A stretch of DNA of 64,000 nt, from the NCBI RefSeq assembly GCF_002218195.1, contig NZ_CP022336.1, forward strand, positions 1,054,001-1,118,000. Direction: 5' to 3'. The notes under the pieces are model-generated. The model had not been told where the DNA came from and did no database searches. It saw nothing but the letters and a program-made list of their open reading frames with translations. The translations under genes and the position numbers were made by a program. The stretch is from Sphingorhabdus sp. SMR4y. GTDB lineage: Bacteria; Pseudomonadota; Alphaproteobacteria; Sphingomonadales; Sphingomonadaceae. Shown here one piece after another: positions 1 through 12,229 of the stretch (position 1 is the first letter of the stretch; the number at the start of each line of letters is the position of its first letter).

Positions 1-615
1 AACTGGCCGAAATAATAGAGCGGCCAGACCAGCAGGGTCGGGATGAAGCTGTTTTCCAGCGCTCCCATACGCGCAAAAATCAGCAGGTCCGACACCAGAA
101 ACATGATTGCCCCGGCCCCCACCTGATACCGAGTGAAGCGGCTCGTCCAGGCCATGGACGCCATCACCGCGACCGACAGGCAATAGATGGCGATGAGCAA
201 TGCTTCACTCCTGTCGGATGGCAGCGCCCAAGCGATGAACACCGAGAATGGCACCAGCAGAATCGCAAAGCCTTTCTGGCTCAGGCTGAGCTTGTGTCGC
301 CGGTAGCGCGAATAGAAAGCAATGGCGATCAGATGCCCGATCAGGAATGCGCCCGCGCCGATCCGCATGTCATATTCCAGCGCCATGTCGCCGATCGCGC
401 CAAACGCCATGATCGCCCCGACGATCTTGCCATCGAACCGGTGCAGACGGATCAGCGCGTAGATCGCCAGAAAGCTGACGCCAGCGCCCTTCCAGGCGAC
501 GATCAATGGTTCGGGCAGTTCCGGACTGTCCAAGACACAGGCGAAATAATAGCTGATGCCGAACAGCAGGCTGAGCAGCAGAAACGGCCGGTTCTCGGCA
601 AAGGCACTTTTCATC
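1..615 (-). CDS. YhhN-family membrane protein (lysoplasmalogenase-like), 3' end cut by the window edge
   Basis: Reading the minus strand from the ATG at 615 gives 205 codons open to the window edge, so the C-terminus lies outside. The protein begins MKSAFAENRPFLLL and is a string of hydrophobic segments separated by short charged loops. The pattern GDMALEYDMRIGAGAFLIGH in the middle and the later VSDLLIFARM segment fit the YhhN/TMEM86 family, whose studied members hydrolyse the vinyl-ether bond of lysoplasmalogens in membranes. The substrate in this organism is unknown, so the family call is firmer than the activity. It is divergent from trmFO, 96 bp away. Confidence 0.75.
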
Positions 616-711
616 GGAATATCATCTCCCCCTCGTCGCGACGGTCCTTAACATGCAAGCCGGACGACTGCCAGATTGACATTGCGACCTTGGGGCAACA
701 CTAAGGCGCGC

Positions 712-2064
712 ATGACACAAGTACATATCATTGGCGGCGGACTCGCCGGCTCCGAAGCAGCATGGCAACTCGCGGAACAAGGCATAAAAGTGCGTCTTTC
801 CGAAATGCGGGGGAGCGGCGAGATGACGCCTGCCCACCAGACAGACGGTCTGGCCGAACTGGTCTGTTCGAACAGCTTCCGCTCCGATGATGCGGAGAAA
901 AATGCCGTTGGCCTGCTGCATCAGGAAATGCGCGATCTCAATTCGATCATCATTGGCGAAGGCGACAAGCACCGCCTGCCCGCCGGATCGGCGCTCGCCG
1001 TCGACCGGGATCATTTTTCAGAAGCCGTAACCAAACGACTCAGCGAACATCCCAATATCGAGATCATGCGCGAGCGTATCGACCAGTTGCCCGAAAGCGG
1101 CCTGACGATTGTCGCCACGGGCCCGCTCACCGCCATGACCCTCGCAGAGAGCATCGGCGCGGCGACCGGCGAGGACTCGCTCGCCTTTTTCGACGCGATT
1201 GCCCCGATCGTCTATAAAGACAGCATCAACATGGACATCGCCTGGATGCAGTCGCGCTGGGACAAGGTCGGACCGGAAGGCGACGGCAAGGACTATATCA
1301 ACTGCCCGATGGACGAAGAGCAATATAAGGCCTTCATCCAGGGTCTGCTCGACGGTGAAAAAACCGACTTCAAGGAATGGGAGAAAAATACACCCTATTT
1401 CGAAGGCTGCATGCCGATTGAAGTGATGGCCTCCCGCGGCCCCGAAACGCTGCGCTATGGTCCGATGAAGCCGGTCGGTCTGACCAACAGCCATACCGGT
1501 GGCAAGGCCTATGCCGTGGTCCAGCTGCGCCAGGACAATGCGCTTGGCACATTGTGGAACATGGTCGGATTCCAGACCAAGCTCAAATATGGCGCGCAGG
1601 CTGAACTGCTCCGCACGATACCCGGCCTGGAGAATGCCGAATTCGCACGGATGGGAGGACTGCATCGCAATACGTTCATCAACGCACCCAAGCTGCTTGA
1701 CCAGCAATTGCGCCTGAAAAAAGCGCCGCATATCCGCTTTGCCGGACAGATTACCGGCTGCGAGGGCTATGTCGAAAGCGCGGCGGTGGGTCTGATGGTT
1801 GGCCGCATGGTCGCGGCGGAGGTCCGCGGCGAGCCTTTCACCCTGCCCCCGCAGACCACCGCTTTCGGCGCACTGCTCTCGCATATTACCGGCGGAGCCG
1901 ATGCCCGCGATTATCAACCGATGAATGTCAATTTCGGCCTGTTCCCGCCCTTCGAGCAGAGGGTCAAGAAGAAGGAACGCAAGGAAGCCTATACGGCAAG
2001 AGCGCGGACCGATTTCGCCCAATGGTTGCAGCCGCTGTCTTCAGAAGGTGTCCAGATAGCCTAG
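712..2064 (+). CDS. trmFO: Methylenetetrahydrofolate--tRNA-(uracil(54)-C5)-methyltransferase TrmFO
   Basis: This 450-residue protein makes ribothymidine at position 54 of the tRNA T-loop, using methylenetetrahydrofolate as carbon donor and FAD as cofactor. The N-terminus [18 protein letters not shown] is the FAD-binding Rossmann turn. [20 protein letters not shown] and the C-terminal [18 protein letters not shown] segment are typical of TrmFO/GidA-small proteins. I chose the ATG at 712 because it places the dinucleotide-binding motif at the very N-terminus as in the family; an in-frame ATG at 676 would add 12 unconserved residues. Its stop shares the palindrome CTAG with the stop of the convergent EF-hand gene. 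Confidence 0.96.
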   Translation: MTQVHIIGGGLAGSEAAWQLAEQGIKVRLSEMRGSGEMTPAHQTDGLAELVCSNSFRSDDAEKNAVGLLHQEMRDLNSIIIGEGDKHRLPAGSALAVDRDHFSEAVTKRLSEHPNIEIMRERIDQLPESGLTIVATGPLTAMTLAESIGAATGEDSLAFFDAIAPIVYKDSINMDIAWMQSRWDKVGPEGDGKDYINCPMDEEQYKAFIQGLLDGEKTDFKEWEKNTPYFEGCMPIEVMASRGPETLRYGPMKPVGLTNSHTGGKAYAVVQLRQDNALGTLWNMVGFQTKLKYGAQAELLRTIPGLENAEFARMGGLHRNTFINAPKLLDQQLRLKKAPHIRFAGQITGCEGYVESAAVGLMVGRMVAAEVRGEPFTLPPQTTAFGALLSHITGGADARDYQPMNVNFGLFPPFEQRVKKKERKEAYTARARTDFAQWLQPLSSEGVQIA

Positions 2065-2519
2065 CATTTGCACCGGGAAGCCTTTCGTTTCGGCCGGGTG
2101 GTCCGGAATTCCGTGCGCGTCAATTGCCCGTTCCCGTCGCTATCCGCGCCGGCGAAACGCTCGCTGGTGGAAATCGCCCATTCCTCGAAGGTCAGCAGAT
2201 TATTACCATCGGTATCAAGCTTGCGGAATGAATCGGTGCGGCTGCTCATCATTTCCAGCCGGGTGATGCTTTCGTCGCGATTGCGGTCATAGCGGTTGAA
2301 CCGCATCTCTTCCCGTGTCGCCTTATAGGCTTCGGGCGGCGTCGGACCGACCGTTTCTACGTCCAGCTCGGCAACCGGCAGGACTTCGGGATCTGGCGAT
2401 TCCGGCGGTGGTGGCGCTTCGGGTATCGGCACGTCCTGCCCCTCCGCACCGATCCACAGAAACAGGCCTGCGGACAACATCAGGATCATGCCGGCAGCCC
2501 CGGCGAGAAATGTCTTCAT
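2061..2519 (-). CDS. Exported or membrane-anchored EF-hand protein
   Basis: The 152-residue protein starts with [20 protein letters not shown], a signal peptide or membrane anchor, followed by a Pro/Glu-rich linker (about residues 30-62). Three 12-residue EF-hand loops follow: [12 protein letters not shown] (78-89), [12 protein letters not shown] (102-113) and [12 protein letters not shown] (126-137). Each has acidic or amide residues at positions 1, 3 and 5 and an acid at 12, so calcium binding in the periplasm is a reasonable inference. The tail is basic and ends in CKC. ATG at 2519 is preferred to the TTG two codons upstream. No partner or pathway is evident. Confidence 0.85.
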   Translation of the reverse strand: MKTFLAGAAGMILMLSAGLFLWIGAEGQDVPIPEAPPPPESPDPEVLPVAELDVETVGPTPPEAYKATREEMRFNRYDRNRDESITRLEMMSSRTDSFRKLDTDGNNLLTFEEWAISTSERFAGADSDGNGQLTRTEFRTTRPKRKASRCKC

Positions 2520-2557
2520 AGGCAAAGCCCGCGTATCAGCGGCTTTCGATCCGGGGT

Positions 2558-3235
2558 CTAGCGGCCAGCAATCCCGTGCCAGATGATGCGCACGGCGCTG
2601 GCCGGACTATATAGATCGGCAGCCAGTTGCCCCTTCCTAACATCATGGATCATCAGTTTGCAGAGGATTGAAAGGGGTCGACCGCTTCTGTCAAAATCGG
2701 GCGCACCCCGGGATTTTACGATGGCCGAACACCGGTCGAACGCGGACTGGCGCATCGCGGCATCCGAGCAATGGCGGGCAAAATCCCACAACGCCCAGGC
2801 CTGGCCCAGGTCGGCCTGCCGGTCGCTCAGCGCCGTTTCGTCCGACAGGCCGAATGCAAAAAAGCCGCGCCCGCGCGCAACGGCATAATTGTCGAACTCG
2901 CGGTCGCCCCAGGGAAAATCCTCCAGCATCGCCTCCCACCCGTCGAGCAGGGTCAGCAGCGGCGCTAGATTTGCGCCTTTCTCTTCAAGATGATTGATCT
3001 GCTCGACCAGTGGTTCGCCCGCCGGCCGTTCCGCCGCCGGCTTGGTTAACACGTCCCGCCACCAGGTTAACCGCATCTGTCCAATCAATATTTCGGAAGT
3101 CGACCGGATAATATCGGCAAGACGGGCATCGAGCGCGAATAGCAACGCATATCGGGAGCGATGTTGCTGCTTTGCATAGGCGTGAATCAACCTGTGGATT
3201 GGTTCTAGTTGTAAAACCGTGTCAGACATGGACAT
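2558..3235 (-). CDS. Squalene/phytoene synthase-family protein, probably not a prenyl synthase
   Basis: The 225-residue protein has the fold signature QMRLTWWRDVL near residue 58 and the LLDGWEAMLED and LGQAWALWDFARH segments that correspond to conserved helices of squalene/phytoene synthases. Both Asp-rich diphosphate-binding motifs are broken: the first region reads LADIIRST instead of a DDxxD-like motif, and the second reads FARHCSDA where active enzymes have a DxxED-like motif. The protein is also shorter than active enzymes (usually about 280 residues or more). It may be a non-catalytic relative such as the NDUFAF6-type complex I assembly factors; that is inference. A second ATG two codons in (3229) is an equally possible start. 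Confidence 0.8.
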   Translation of the reverse strand: MSMSDTVLQLEPIHRLIHAYAKQQHRSRYALLFALDARLADIIRSTSEILIGQMRLTWWRDVLTKPAAERPAGEPLVEQINHLEEKGANLAPLLTLLDGWEAMLEDFPWGDREFDNYAVARGRGFFAFGLSDETALSDRQADLGQAWALWDFARHCSDAAMRQSAFDRCSAIVKSRGAPDFDRSGRPLSILCKLMIHDVRKGQLAADLYSPASAVRIIWHGIAGR

Positions 3236-3380
3236 GGCGTCGACGGTTTTCTGGGAAAAATCAAGGTAAACATGGCCTTAACCAAGCCTATTGCGCGGTC
3301 ACTAACCCTTTTCTCCCTATCAGGCATACCGCAATGAAACGGGATGGCTTTGCTGTTCACGTATATTTCAGGGGCATGGC

Positions 3381-5441
3381 ATGGTTGAGAGAAACAGGAT
3401 GAAAGCAGCGAAATCGTTTTTGCAGGAGCTGCGTTCCAATACCGCCGGCAATACGCTGGCCATGGCCGGCATGGCAATGTTCCCGCTCGCAGCAATGATT
3501 GGCGGCGGTGTCGATGTCAGCCGTATCTATCTGGTGCAGACACGTTTGCAACAGGCATGCGACGCCGGCGCGCTGGCTGGCCGGCGCCAGATGGGCAGCG
3601 GCACCTGGACCGCGAACAGCAACGCCGCCAACACTGCTGCCCGAAATATGTTCAAGGCCAATTTCGATACCGATGCCTTTGGCTCCTACGACGGCGCATA
3701 TGCCTTTACCGAAAATGCCGGCACGGTAACCGGCGTGGCCACGGTCAAAGTGGACATGGCAGTGATGCAGATGTTCGGCTTTGGCACCAAGAATGTCGCC
3801 GTCGAATGTGATGCCTCGATGAGCATTCCCAATACCGACGTGATGTTCGTACTGGACACGACCGGGTCGATGAACTGCCCGGATACCGGTTCAACCTATT
3901 GCAGCAACAATGGTAATACAGAAGCCTCCAACGCCCGAATCCGGGGCCTGCGCTCGGCCGTGAAATGCTTCTATGAAACCTTGGCAAAAAGAAACAGCAG
4001 CGAGGATTGCGGATCGACACCGGCGGCCGGTAGCGAAAATACCGCCCATCTTCGCTTTGGCTTCGTGCCCTACAGCACCAATGTGAATGTCGGCAAGCTT
4101 CTGCCCAATGATTTTATCGCCGATCGCTGGACCTATCAGTCGCGCGAGGCGATCACCCGGGCGGAGAATGTGATCGTCGATTACACCCCGGGCACGCCCT
4201 ATCTCTATGGCAGCACATTTTACTATGATGGCGGCTGGAGCGGACGTTCGACCGTCGAGACCCACTATAATGTGCGCAACAGAAATGCCTGCAGCGATCT
4301 TCAGCCCGAGGATTATGACGATATGTCGGGCAGCGAAGGGGCACCATATGGTCATTCGACCTGGACATCCGGCGACGACCAGATCACCCGTTGGTATACC
4401 GATGTCAACGGCACCCGATATGACTATAGCACCAGCTACAGCAGCAGGCAGGACCGTTGCCGGATCAGGCTGCGCACCCGTGATCTCGTCGAACGGCGGG
4501 AATATCGCCAGATCAACTCGCCGGTATATGAGCAGCAGCAGGTGTTTTCCCGCTATGATTACAAGCCTGTAACATTTGATGTCAGCGGCCTGAAAGCGGG
4601 TGGATCGACCTGGAATGACTCGATCGATCTTCCGGTCGGCAATGAAGGCCTGGATACCGGCGTGACCTGGGACGGCTGTATCGAGGAACGGCAAACCGTC
4701 AGGACCAGCAATTTCAGTCCGATCCCCGTGGCCGCCTATGATCTTGATATCGACCGCGTACCGACAACCGGCGATCCCGCCACCCAGTGGGGGCCGTTGC
4801 TCGACACTGCGGTCTGGGGCAGATATAATTCCTACGGCAGCCGCACCACCAGCACGGTTTCCACGGCAAGCAATCTGAGCCGTAACTTCAGCTATACCTG
4901 CACCAACGAGGCCCGCAAACTGCAACGCTGGGATACGCCATCCGATTTCGATGCCTATCTCGACGATCTCGATGCGATCGGCAGCACCTATCATGATATC
5001 GGCCTGATCTGGGGTGCCCGTTTGTTGTCGCCAACCGGGATATTCGAATCGGAAAACGCCGCCTCGGCTAGCGGGGGCGCGATCGACCGTCACCTGATCT
5101 TCATGACCGATGGCGACACCGTGACCAGCAGTACCCAATATACGTCCTACGGGGTGGAATGGTATGACCGGCGCAGAACTTCGGCAAGCAGCGCGCCGTC
5201 GTCAAACGACCTGACAAGCCAGGTCAACAGCCGCTTCCTGGCGATGTGCAACGCGATCAAGAACAAGAATATCACCTTGTGGGTGGTCTCGTTCGGCAAT
5301 GGCGTAAGCGCGGGATCGATTACCAACCTGCGCAACTGCGCAACTTCGGGCAAATTCTACAACGCCAGCAACAGCGCCGAATTGCTCGCCAATTTCCGCT
5401 CGATCGCCAACGACATCTCGCAACTGAGACTGACAAACTGA
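3381..5441 (+). CDS. TadG-like pilus/secretion protein with von Willebrand A domain
   Basis: A 686-residue protein. Residues about 20-45 form a membrane segment (GNTLAMAGMAMFPLAAMIGG) followed by GVDVSRIYLVQTRLQQACDA, the N-terminal signature of Tad/Flp-associated pseudopilin-like proteins. A von Willebrand A domain starts near residue 151 with VMFVLDTTGSMN, a DxTxS metal-ion site; the later IFMTDGD strand is near residue 574. Between them lies a long Tyr/Ser/Thr-rich, low-complexity insertion. The C-terminal FGNGVSAGSITNLRNCATSG segment is typical of these proteins. It is the first of three translationally coupled Tad-like genes. No tadA, tadB, cpaB or flp gene is in the window. ATG at 3381 was chosen for the G-rich stretch upstream; 3399 is an alternative. 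Confidence 0.85.
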   Translation: MVERNRMKAAKSFLQELRSNTAGNTLAMAGMAMFPLAAMIGGGVDVSRIYLVQTRLQQACDAGALAGRRQMGSGTWTANSNAANTAARNMFKANFDTDAFGSYDGAYAFTENAGTVTGVATVKVDMAVMQMFGFGTKNVAVECDASMSIPNTDVMFVLDTTGSMNCPDTGSTYCSNNGNTEASNARIRGLRSAVKCFYETLAKRNSSEDCGSTPAAGSENTAHLRFGFVPYSTNVNVGKLLPNDFIADRWTYQSREAITRAENVIVDYTPGTPYLYGSTFYYDGGWSGRSTVETHYNVRNRNACSDLQPEDYDDMSGSEGAPYGHSTWTSGDDQITRWYTDVNGTRYDYSTSYSSRQDRCRIRLRTRDLVERREYRQINSPVYEQQQVFSRYDYKPVTFDVSGLKAGGSTWNDSIDLPVGNEGLDTGVTWDGCIEERQTVRTSNFSPIPVAAYDLDIDRVPTTGDPATQWGPLLDTAVWGRYNSYGSRTTSTVSTASNLSRNFSYTCTNEARKLQRWDTPSDFDAYLDDLDAIGSTYHDIGLIWGARLLSPTGIFESENAASASGGAIDRHLIFMTDGDTVTSSTQYTSYGVEWYDRRRTSASSAPSSNDLTSQVNSRFLAMCNAIKNKNITLWVVSFGNGVSAGSITNLRNCATSGKFYNASNSAELLANFRSIANDISQLRLTN

Positions 5442-6049
5442 TGCGCGGATTATTGAAAAAGTTTCGCGCCCTCAAAAGAGACGATGGCGGTGCCGCACTG
5501 GTGGAATTTGCGCTGGTGTCGCCCGTCCTCATCCTCCTGATAATGGGCATGCTGGACCTCGGGCACCGCATTTATGCAACGGCAATTCTGCAGGGGTCTG
5601 TACAAAAGGCTGCGCGCGACGCCAGTCTCGACGATGGTTCCGCAAACGCCAGCGCGATCGATGATCGGGTCAAGGAGCTGATGTTGCCGGTGCTGCAGCC
5701 GGAACCGATCTCGGATTTCGAATTCACGCGCAAGAATTACAGCGATTTTTCCGACGTCGCGCAGCCTGAAGATTTCACCGACACGAACAATGACGGTGAA
5801 TGCAATAATGGCGAACCCTATGATGATGTAAACGGAAATGACAGCTGGGACGCCGACCGCGGTGCTGCCGGCCAGGGTAATGCCAAGGATGCCGTTCTCT
5901 ACACCGTCAAGGTGACCTACCCCCGGCTGTTTCCGATGGCCGGGCTGGTCGGCATGTCGCAGGACGAAGTCATTCAGGCCAGCACCGTTGTCCGCAACCA
6001 GCCGTTCGGCGAACAATCTGATCGCGGGGAGATAAAGAATTGCACTTGA
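5441..6049 (+). CDS. TadE-like pseudopilin with an Asp/Asn-rich insert
   Basis: A 202-residue protein beginning MRGLLKKFRALKRDDGGAAL, followed by VEFALVSPVLILLIMGMLDL, the classic TadE motif (Glu at +5-like position and one membrane helix). Its ATG overlaps the TGA of the upstream gene by one base (TGATG), so translation is probably coupled. Around residues 113-137 there is a stretch rich in Asp, Asn and Gly (DTNNDGECNNGEPYDD and onward) resembling calcium-binding repeats, which ordinary TadE proteins lack. Role: minor pilin or assembly factor of a Tad-type pilus at the inner membrane, by family. Confidence 0.85.
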   Translation: MRGLLKKFRALKRDDGGAALVEFALVSPVLILLIMGMLDLGHRIYATAILQGSVQKAARDASLDDGSANASAIDDRVKELMLPVLQPEPISDFEFTRKNYSDFSDVAQPEDFTDTNNDGECNNGEPYDDVNGNDSWDADRGAAGQGNAKDAVLYTVKVTYPRLFPMAGLVGMSQDEVIQASTVVRNQPFGEQSDRGEIKNCT

Positions 6050-6744
6050 TATCCAGGATTAGCCGGCGGAAACCCTTGTTGTCTGTCAAACGCACCTTGT
6101 CCGCTCTTGCGGTCAATACAAGCGGACTGGCCCTTATTGAACTGGCCTATTCGCTGCCAATTCTCATGGGGGTCGGCATGTATGGCGCAGAGGTTGCGAA
6201 TGTCGCGATGGTCAGAATGCGGGTCAACCAGATTTCCATGCACGCCGCGGACAACGCATCCCGCATCGGCGAGGGATCCCTGTTGTCACAGAAGAAAATC
6301 TACGAAAGCGACATCAACGACCTGTTTGTCGGCGCGGACCGCCAGGCCGGCAAATATGTCGATATATATGAGCATGGCCGCATCATCATAAGCAGCCTCG
6401 AGAAACATAGCGATGGCGATCAATATATCAGCTGGCAGCGGTGCAAGGGCAAAAAGGTCCATCAGTCCAGCTATGGTACCGCGGGAGCCAGTTCGCCCTC
6501 CCGTCCGGTCAATGGCATGGGGCCGGCAGGCGCCCGCGTGACCGCGCCGGACAATCAGGCCGTGATCTTTGTCGAGGTTTCCTACGATTACCAGCCACTG
6601 ATATCGAGCACCTTTACCAGCACCCGCACGATCACCACGCGCGGTGCCTTCAACGTGCGCGATCGCCGCGACCTGACGCAGATATACGACAAGACCGGCA
6701 GTGATCCGGTATCCAGTTGCAATGTGTATGACGGCGTCGACTAG
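6040..6744 (+). CDS. TadE/TadG-like pseudopilin, TTG start
   Basis: A 234-residue protein whose N-terminal helix (GLALIELAYSLPILMGVGMY) carries the TadE-type Glu within a membrane segment after a basic leader. The only workable start is TTG at 6040, preceded by GGGAGAT at a suitable distance; the gene overlaps the end of the preceding TadE gene by 10 bases in another frame. The extracytoplasmic part has VEVSYDYQPLISSTF, a strand pattern common in TadE proteins, and two Cys. With the two upstream genes it forms a three-gene set of large and small pilin-like subunits. Convergent with pdhB, 27 bp away. Confidence 0.8.
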   Translation: MHLISRISRRKPLLSVKRTLSALAVNTSGLALIELAYSLPILMGVGMYGAEVANVAMVRMRVNQISMHAADNASRIGEGSLLSQKKIYESDINDLFVGADRQAGKYVDIYEHGRIIISSLEKHSDGDQYISWQRCKGKKVHQSSYGTAGASSPSRPVNGMGPAGARVTAPDNQAVIFVEVSYDYQPLISSTFTSTRTITTRGAFNVRDRRDLTQIYDKTGSDPVSSCNVYDGVD

Positions 6745-6771
6745 CCAGGACCGGTCCGGGCCAGCACGGCT

Positions 6772-8153
<1,382 letters not shown>

Positions 8154-8154
<1 letters not shown>

Positions 8155-9275
8155 CAATATTGCTCCACCAGCACGTCAGTATAAAGTTCGGACAGTTCCG
8201 GTTCCGGTGACTCCTCGGCAAAATCCGCCGCCTCCATCACGGTCTTCCGGACCTTCTTGTCCATCGCTTTCAGATCCTCTTCCTTCACGCCCTGCTTGAG
8301 CAGAGCCGCCTTCAGCCGTTCGATCGGATCGGATTTCTCGCGCACGTCCTGGACTTCGTCGCGGCTGCGATATTTCGCCGGATCGGACATCGAATGGCCG
8401 CGATAGCGATAGGTCTTGAGTTCCATCAGAACCGGACCGCCACCGCTACGGACATCCTTCAACGCTTCCTCGACCGCGCCGCGAACCGCCAGCACATCCA
8501 TGCCGTCGACCTGCACGCCGGGAATACGGAAACTTTCACCGCGCCGGTAAAGCTGGTCTTCGGCGGACGACCGGTTGACACTGGTGCCCATGGCATATTG
8601 GTTATTCTCGATCACGAAAATCACCGGCAGTTGCCACAGCTCGGCCATGTTGAAACTTTCGTAGACCTGCCCCTGATTGGAAGCACCGTCGCCGAAATAG
8701 GCCAGACAGACACCGCCATCTTCCTTATATTTATGGGCGAACGCCAGGCCGGTGCCGAGCGACACCTGCGCACCGACAATGCCGTGCCCGCCGTAGAAAC
8801 CATGTTCCACCGAGAACATGTGCATCGAACCGCCCTTGCCCTTCGAAATGCCCGATGCGCGGCCGGTCAGTTCGGCCATCACGATATTCGGGTCGATCCC
8901 GCAGGCCAGCATGTGACCATGATCGCGATAGCCGGTAATGACACTGTCCTTGCCCGGACTGATCGCCGACTGCAGGCCGGTAACGACCGCTTCCTGACCG
9001 ATATAGAGATGACAGAAGCCGCCGATCAGACCGAGGCCATAGAGTTGCCCCGCCTTTTCCTCGAAGCGCCGGATGAGCAGCATCTGCTCATAAAATTCCA
9101 GCATCTCCTCTTGCGTTGCTTTGTATATCGGGGCCTTCAGGCCTCCGGTCGACGGGGCGGCCGGTTTGGCTTTGGCCGGCGCGCGCTTGGGCGCCGTGGT
9201 TTTTTTGGCTGGGGTGGTTTTCCGGGGAGCTTTTGCCACGCGAGCGGGATCCTTTTTTTGACTAGCAAATAGCAT
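8154..9275 (-). CDS. pdhA: Pyruvate dehydrogenase E1 component, alpha subunit
   Basis: A 373-residue protein with the thiamine-diphosphate motif [20 protein letters not shown] ending in the NNQYAMG segment, and the phosphorylation-loop region [18 protein letters not shown]. About 40 N-terminal residues are a Lys/Ala/Pro-rich low-complexity extension, probably flexible. I chose the ATG at 9275, which follows GGA at good distance; a TTG at 9299 would add 8 residues but has no visible ribosome binding site. Transcribed with ftsB and eno upstream in the usual alphaproteobacterial order. Confidence 0.96.
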
Positions 9276-9356
9276 AGCCAAATCCGTTGCGTTACCCAAG
9301 CACTTAGGTTCAGCGAACGATTAAATAATCAACTGGCGGATGAAAATGGCCGGCGG

Positions 9357-9668
9357 CTATTTCAGAGGAACGATAATTTCATCCGGATGGACGACATTCA
9401 CCTTTTTGCGCAGCAATTCGCCGATCAGATCCGGGTCGGCACCACGAGGGTCGAGCAGCTCGACCCTGTTCTTCAGGGCGTCGCGCTCGGCCTCCAGCTT
9501 GGCCAGTTCGATCCCGCGCTGTTCCAGCTTCGCCTGATATTCACCCCATGCCAGCACCCCGGTCGGACCAAGCACGGCATAGCCGGCGATGGCAAGCAGG
9601 GTCATCAGCGCAAATCCCGGGCCGAGAGCCGCTTTGATCAGAGCTGAAATTTTGTCATGTTGCGCCAT
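9357..9668 (-). CDS. ftsB: FtsB/DivIC-type septum formation protein
   Basis: A 103-residue bitopic membrane protein: short cytoplasmic N-terminus, one membrane helix (about residues 16-36, FALMTLLAIAGYAVLGPTGV), then a coiled coil (about 44-75, YQAKLEQRGIELAKLEAERD) ending in LLRKKVNVVHPDEIIVPL. This is the septum formation initiator family, which bridges FtsL and FtsQ at the division site. It lies between eno (100 bp upstream) and pdhA (81 bp downstream) on the same strand, the family's normal place in alphaproteobacteria. Confidence 0.92.
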   Translation of the reverse strand: MAQHDKISALIKAALGPGFALMTLLAIAGYAVLGPTGVLAWGEYQAKLEQRGIELAKLEAERDALKNRVELLDPRGADPDLIGELLRKKVNVVHPDEIIVPLK

Positions 9669-9768
9669 ATATCACCTTGAATCAGAAAAGTGATTCGCTG
9701 GCAAGAGGCTTAACATTCATTTTGGCGGTTCAGCGCCCAACTGCCCCCCAGAAACGAGGAACCGGCGA

Positions 9769-11082
<1,314 letters not shown>

Positions 11083-11189
11083 TTAATGCGATGACCGGCT
11101 TCTTGCAATCCATTGAACCGCTTTTCTCTGCGATTTCCCCTTGTTTCATAGGCAAATGATACCATTTCGAATATACGGGGACCACAAAT

Positions 11190-11215
11190 GGAACGCTTTC
11201 CGCTTGTGGAGTGTT
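11190..11215 (+). promoter_or_regulatory. EcfG-type (general stress response) promoter
   Basis: GGAAC at 11190-11194 and TGTT at 11212-11215 are separated by 17 bases. This matches the alphaproteobacterial EcfG consensus GGAAC-N16/17-cGTT except for the first base of the -10 element. The -10 lies about 30 bases before the ATG at 11247, leaving room for a short leader with the ribosome binding site AGAAGGAA. Position and spacing support it; no expression data are available. Confidence 0.5.
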
Positions 11216-11246
11216 GGCAAGAGACAATGAAGAAGGAATAGTGATC

Positions 11247-11783
11247 ATGGCAGAAGTCAAGAAATCAACCGCGAAGACCACTGCGAAAAAACCCGCAACG
11301 AAAAAGCCGGCAGCCAAAAAGACCACGGCGACCAAGGACACGTCGGAAGTGCGCAGCACGAAAGCGCAAAAGGCCGCTCCGCTGAAAGCGGGCGCCACCA
11401 AGGCCGCAGCTGCGTCGCCGGACACCGGTGCCGGCACCAGCGGCGATTTCAAGGAACGCGCAGTCAGCAAGGCCAAATCTGCCGCCAGCCAGGGCAAGGA
11501 ACGCACCGGCACGGCGATCGAAAATCTGAGCAGGATGATCGAGGACAGCGCCAAGACCATCGACGATAATGTCGGCGAAAAATACGGCAATTATGCCCGC
11601 TCCGCCGCCGACGCCGTATCTTCCTTCGCCGAAAAGCTGAATTCCAAGGAAATCGACGAGATCGTCGAGGATGCGCGCGGCTATGTGCGCAAAAGTCCGG
11701 CGGTCGCTATCGGCGCGGCTGCAGTGGTCGGCTTTCTCGTCTCCCGTCTGATCAAATCGGGGATGGATGATAACGACGCATGA
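11247..11783 (+). CDS. DUF883/ElaB-YqjD-like membrane-anchored protein with Lys/Ala-rich N-terminus
   Basis: A 178-residue protein. Residues 1-70 are Lys/Ala/Thr/Pro-rich (MAEVKKSTAKTTAKKPATKK), like the basic tails of histone H1-like proteins. Residues about 75-150 are amphipathic helix. The C-terminus SPAVAIGAAAVVGFLVSRLI is the short membrane anchor typical of ElaB/YqjD/DUF883 proteins, whose E. coli members bind ribosomes or membranes in stationary phase. ATG at 11247 follows AGAAGGAA; an in-frame ATG at 11211 overlaps the promoter and is less likely. It heads a five-gene plus-strand cluster. Confidence 0.82.
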   Translation: MAEVKKSTAKTTAKKPATKKPAAKKTTATKDTSEVRSTKAQKAAPLKAGATKAAAASPDTGAGTSGDFKERAVSKAKSAASQGKERTGTAIENLSRMIEDSAKTIDDNVGEKYGNYARSAADAVSSFAEKLNSKEIDEIVEDARGYVRKSPAVAIGAAAVVGFLVSRLIKSGMDDNDA

Positions 11784-11818
11784 GTGTAGCGTGGCCCCGA
11801 GACAGGCACCGGTGACCG

Positions 11819-12229
11819 ATGTTGCAGGACAAGGAAATTCCCGTTTTGGATGAAGACCGTCTTTCCGAAGACCCCGCTGCTGCGGGCGCCGGCGCCGCGG
11901 AATCCGGTTCGCTGAAATCCCAGCTTGCCGGCCTGGTGGAAGATGTCCGCGTTCTCGCTTATGCAGAGGTCGAATATTATCGCACCAAATTGTCGGTCAA
12001 CATGGCGGCGACCAAGCGTATCGTTACGCTGGCCGGCGTCGGACTGATTTTTGGTGTGATGGCTATCATTGCCCTGATTTTGGGATTATTGCTGGTGCTG
12101 GCCGATTTTGTCGGCCCGCTCGCGGCAACCGGCATCGTCACCGGCCTCGCCCTGCTGGTTGCGGCGGTGACACTGGGTATGGCGACAAAACAGGCAAAAA
12201 AGCTGCCGCTGGATGAAACCGATGCATGA
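11819..12229 (+). CDS. Phage holin family-like (YqjE-type) membrane protein
   Basis: A 136-residue protein with an acidic, flexible N-terminus, an amphipathic helix (LAGLVEDVRVLAYAEVEYYR) and two strong membrane helices (about residues 68-92 and 96-118). This layout is that of the holin-superfamily III/YqjE proteins that accompany YqjD/DUF883 proteins in proteobacteria; despite the name they are not tied to phage lysis. It lies 35 bp after the DUF883-like gene, and its stop overlaps the next start as ATGA. Confidence 0.75.
   Translation: MLQDKEIPVLDEDRLSEDPAAAGAGAAESGSLKSQLAGLVEDVRVLAYAEVEYYRTKLSVNMAATKRIVTLAGVGLIFGVMAIIALILGLLLVLADFVGPLAATGIVTGLALLVAAVTLGMATKQAKKLPLDETDA

Noticed and set aside
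3891-5138. A 415-codon frame on the minus strand opposite the TadG-like gene
   Set aside because: Antisense shadow with Gly/Ile/Ala-rich low-complexity product and no recognisable domain; the plus-strand frame has clear vWA and Tad motifs.
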